Below are positions 7,116 to 7,242 of a stretch of DNA of 7,242 bases, piece by piece. Within the stretch, counting starts at the first letter, position 1; every line of letters begins with the position of its first letter. Position numbers and translations under genes: made by a program. The notes under the pieces were generated by a model. That model was not told the origin of the DNA, made no database searches, and saw nothing but the letters and a program-made list of their open reading frames with translations. Origin of the DNA: Fimbriimonadales bacterium (lineage in GTDB: Bacteria; Armatimonadota; Fimbriimonadia; Fimbriimonadales; GBS-DC); the NCBI GenBank assembly GCA_026416655.1, contig JAOAES010000026.1, forward strand, positions 1 to 7,242, read 5' to 3'.

Positions 7116-7242
7116 TCAATCCCCACCACCGCCGCCACCCCCGTCGCCACCGCCACCATCGCCGAAGCCGCCGCCGTCGCTGCTTCCGCCGAACGAGTCG
7201 CCCAAGTCGCTGAACCAGTCCTTGAGGCTGTCCCACCACGAG
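7116..7242 (-). CDS. 3' end of a gene for a protein with a Gly/Asp-rich tail (partial)
   Basis: The frame is open to the right edge and ends in TGA at 7116-7118, giving the last 41 residues. They start with an amphipathic, Trp-rich stretch (SWWDSLKDWFSDLGDSFGG) and end in a run of Gly broken by Asp, Ser and one Phe, with a final Asp. Tails of this kind occur at the C-terminus of several membrane-anchored bacterial proteins, such as TPM-domain and other poorly known families, but the tail is low complexity and names no family. I chose this frame over the antisense one, which reads as a Pro-rich string from an ATG at 7111, because the Trp/Phe/Asp pattern is protein-like. It runs in the same direction as the GH20 gene, 200 bases ahead of it. 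Confidence 0.6.
   Translation of the reverse strand, partial: SWWDSLKDWFSDLGDSFGGSSDGGGFGDGGGGDGGGGGGGD

Noticed and set aside
7121..7160. Triplet-like CCACC/GCC repeats as a regulatory or CRISPR-like array.
   Set aside because: The pattern is explained by Gly codons of the minus-strand protein, and there are no spaced identical repeats.
7111..7242. A Pro-rich plus-strand frame starting with ATG at 7111.
   Set aside because: It is the complement of the Gly-rich minus-strand tail, has no ribosome site, and reads as low-complexity Pro/Ser.

Overview
The window looks like part of a bacterial chromosome of high GC content and dense coding. It carries the end of a proteasome-type (Mpa/ARC) ATPase, a UPF0182 membrane protein and a secreted family 20 glycoside hydrolase. 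Bacterial proteasome ATPases are known from Actinobacteria, Nitrospirae, Armatimonadetes and a few other phyla, and UPF0182 is common in Actinobacteria and Cyanobacteria. Ribosome-binding sites are weak, and one -10 box lies almost on the start codon, as in leaderless genes. An Armatimonadetes-like or similar lineage fits best, but this is a guess from gene content, not a phylogenetic result.

Layout. Bases 2-211 (+) are the last 69 codons of the Mpa/ARC-like ATPase. A strong hairpin at 219-244 separates it from a small convergent gene at 269-532 (-), which encodes 87 residues of unknown function. This small gene is divergent from the UPF0182 gene (552-3353, +). Only 19 bases separate the two start codons, and an 11-base palindrome overlaps the UPF0182 start. 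A 61-base gap with a good -10 box leads to a 255-residue protein of unknown function (3415-4182, +). It meets the large GH20 gene (4189-6915, -) tail to tail with 6 bases between stop codons. The roughly 200 bases upstream of the GH20 gene hold a compound palindromic structure (6965-7032) that resembles an interspersed repeat. The window ends in the 3' end of a minus-strand gene whose product has a Gly/Asp-rich tail (7116-7242).

Function. The genes do not form one obvious pathway. The ATPase would unfold tagged proteins for degradation. UPF0182 is an uncharacterised seven-helix membrane protein with a large soluble part. The GH20 enzyme would remove terminal N-acetylhexosamine outside the cytoplasm. 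The 255-residue protein may be linked to UPF0182 by position alone. I see no defence system, CRISPR array, RNA gene, transposase or prophage gene. The most notable items are the ATPase tail without the usual docking motif, the compact divergent control region at 533-552, the two unknown proteins, and the compound palindrome.
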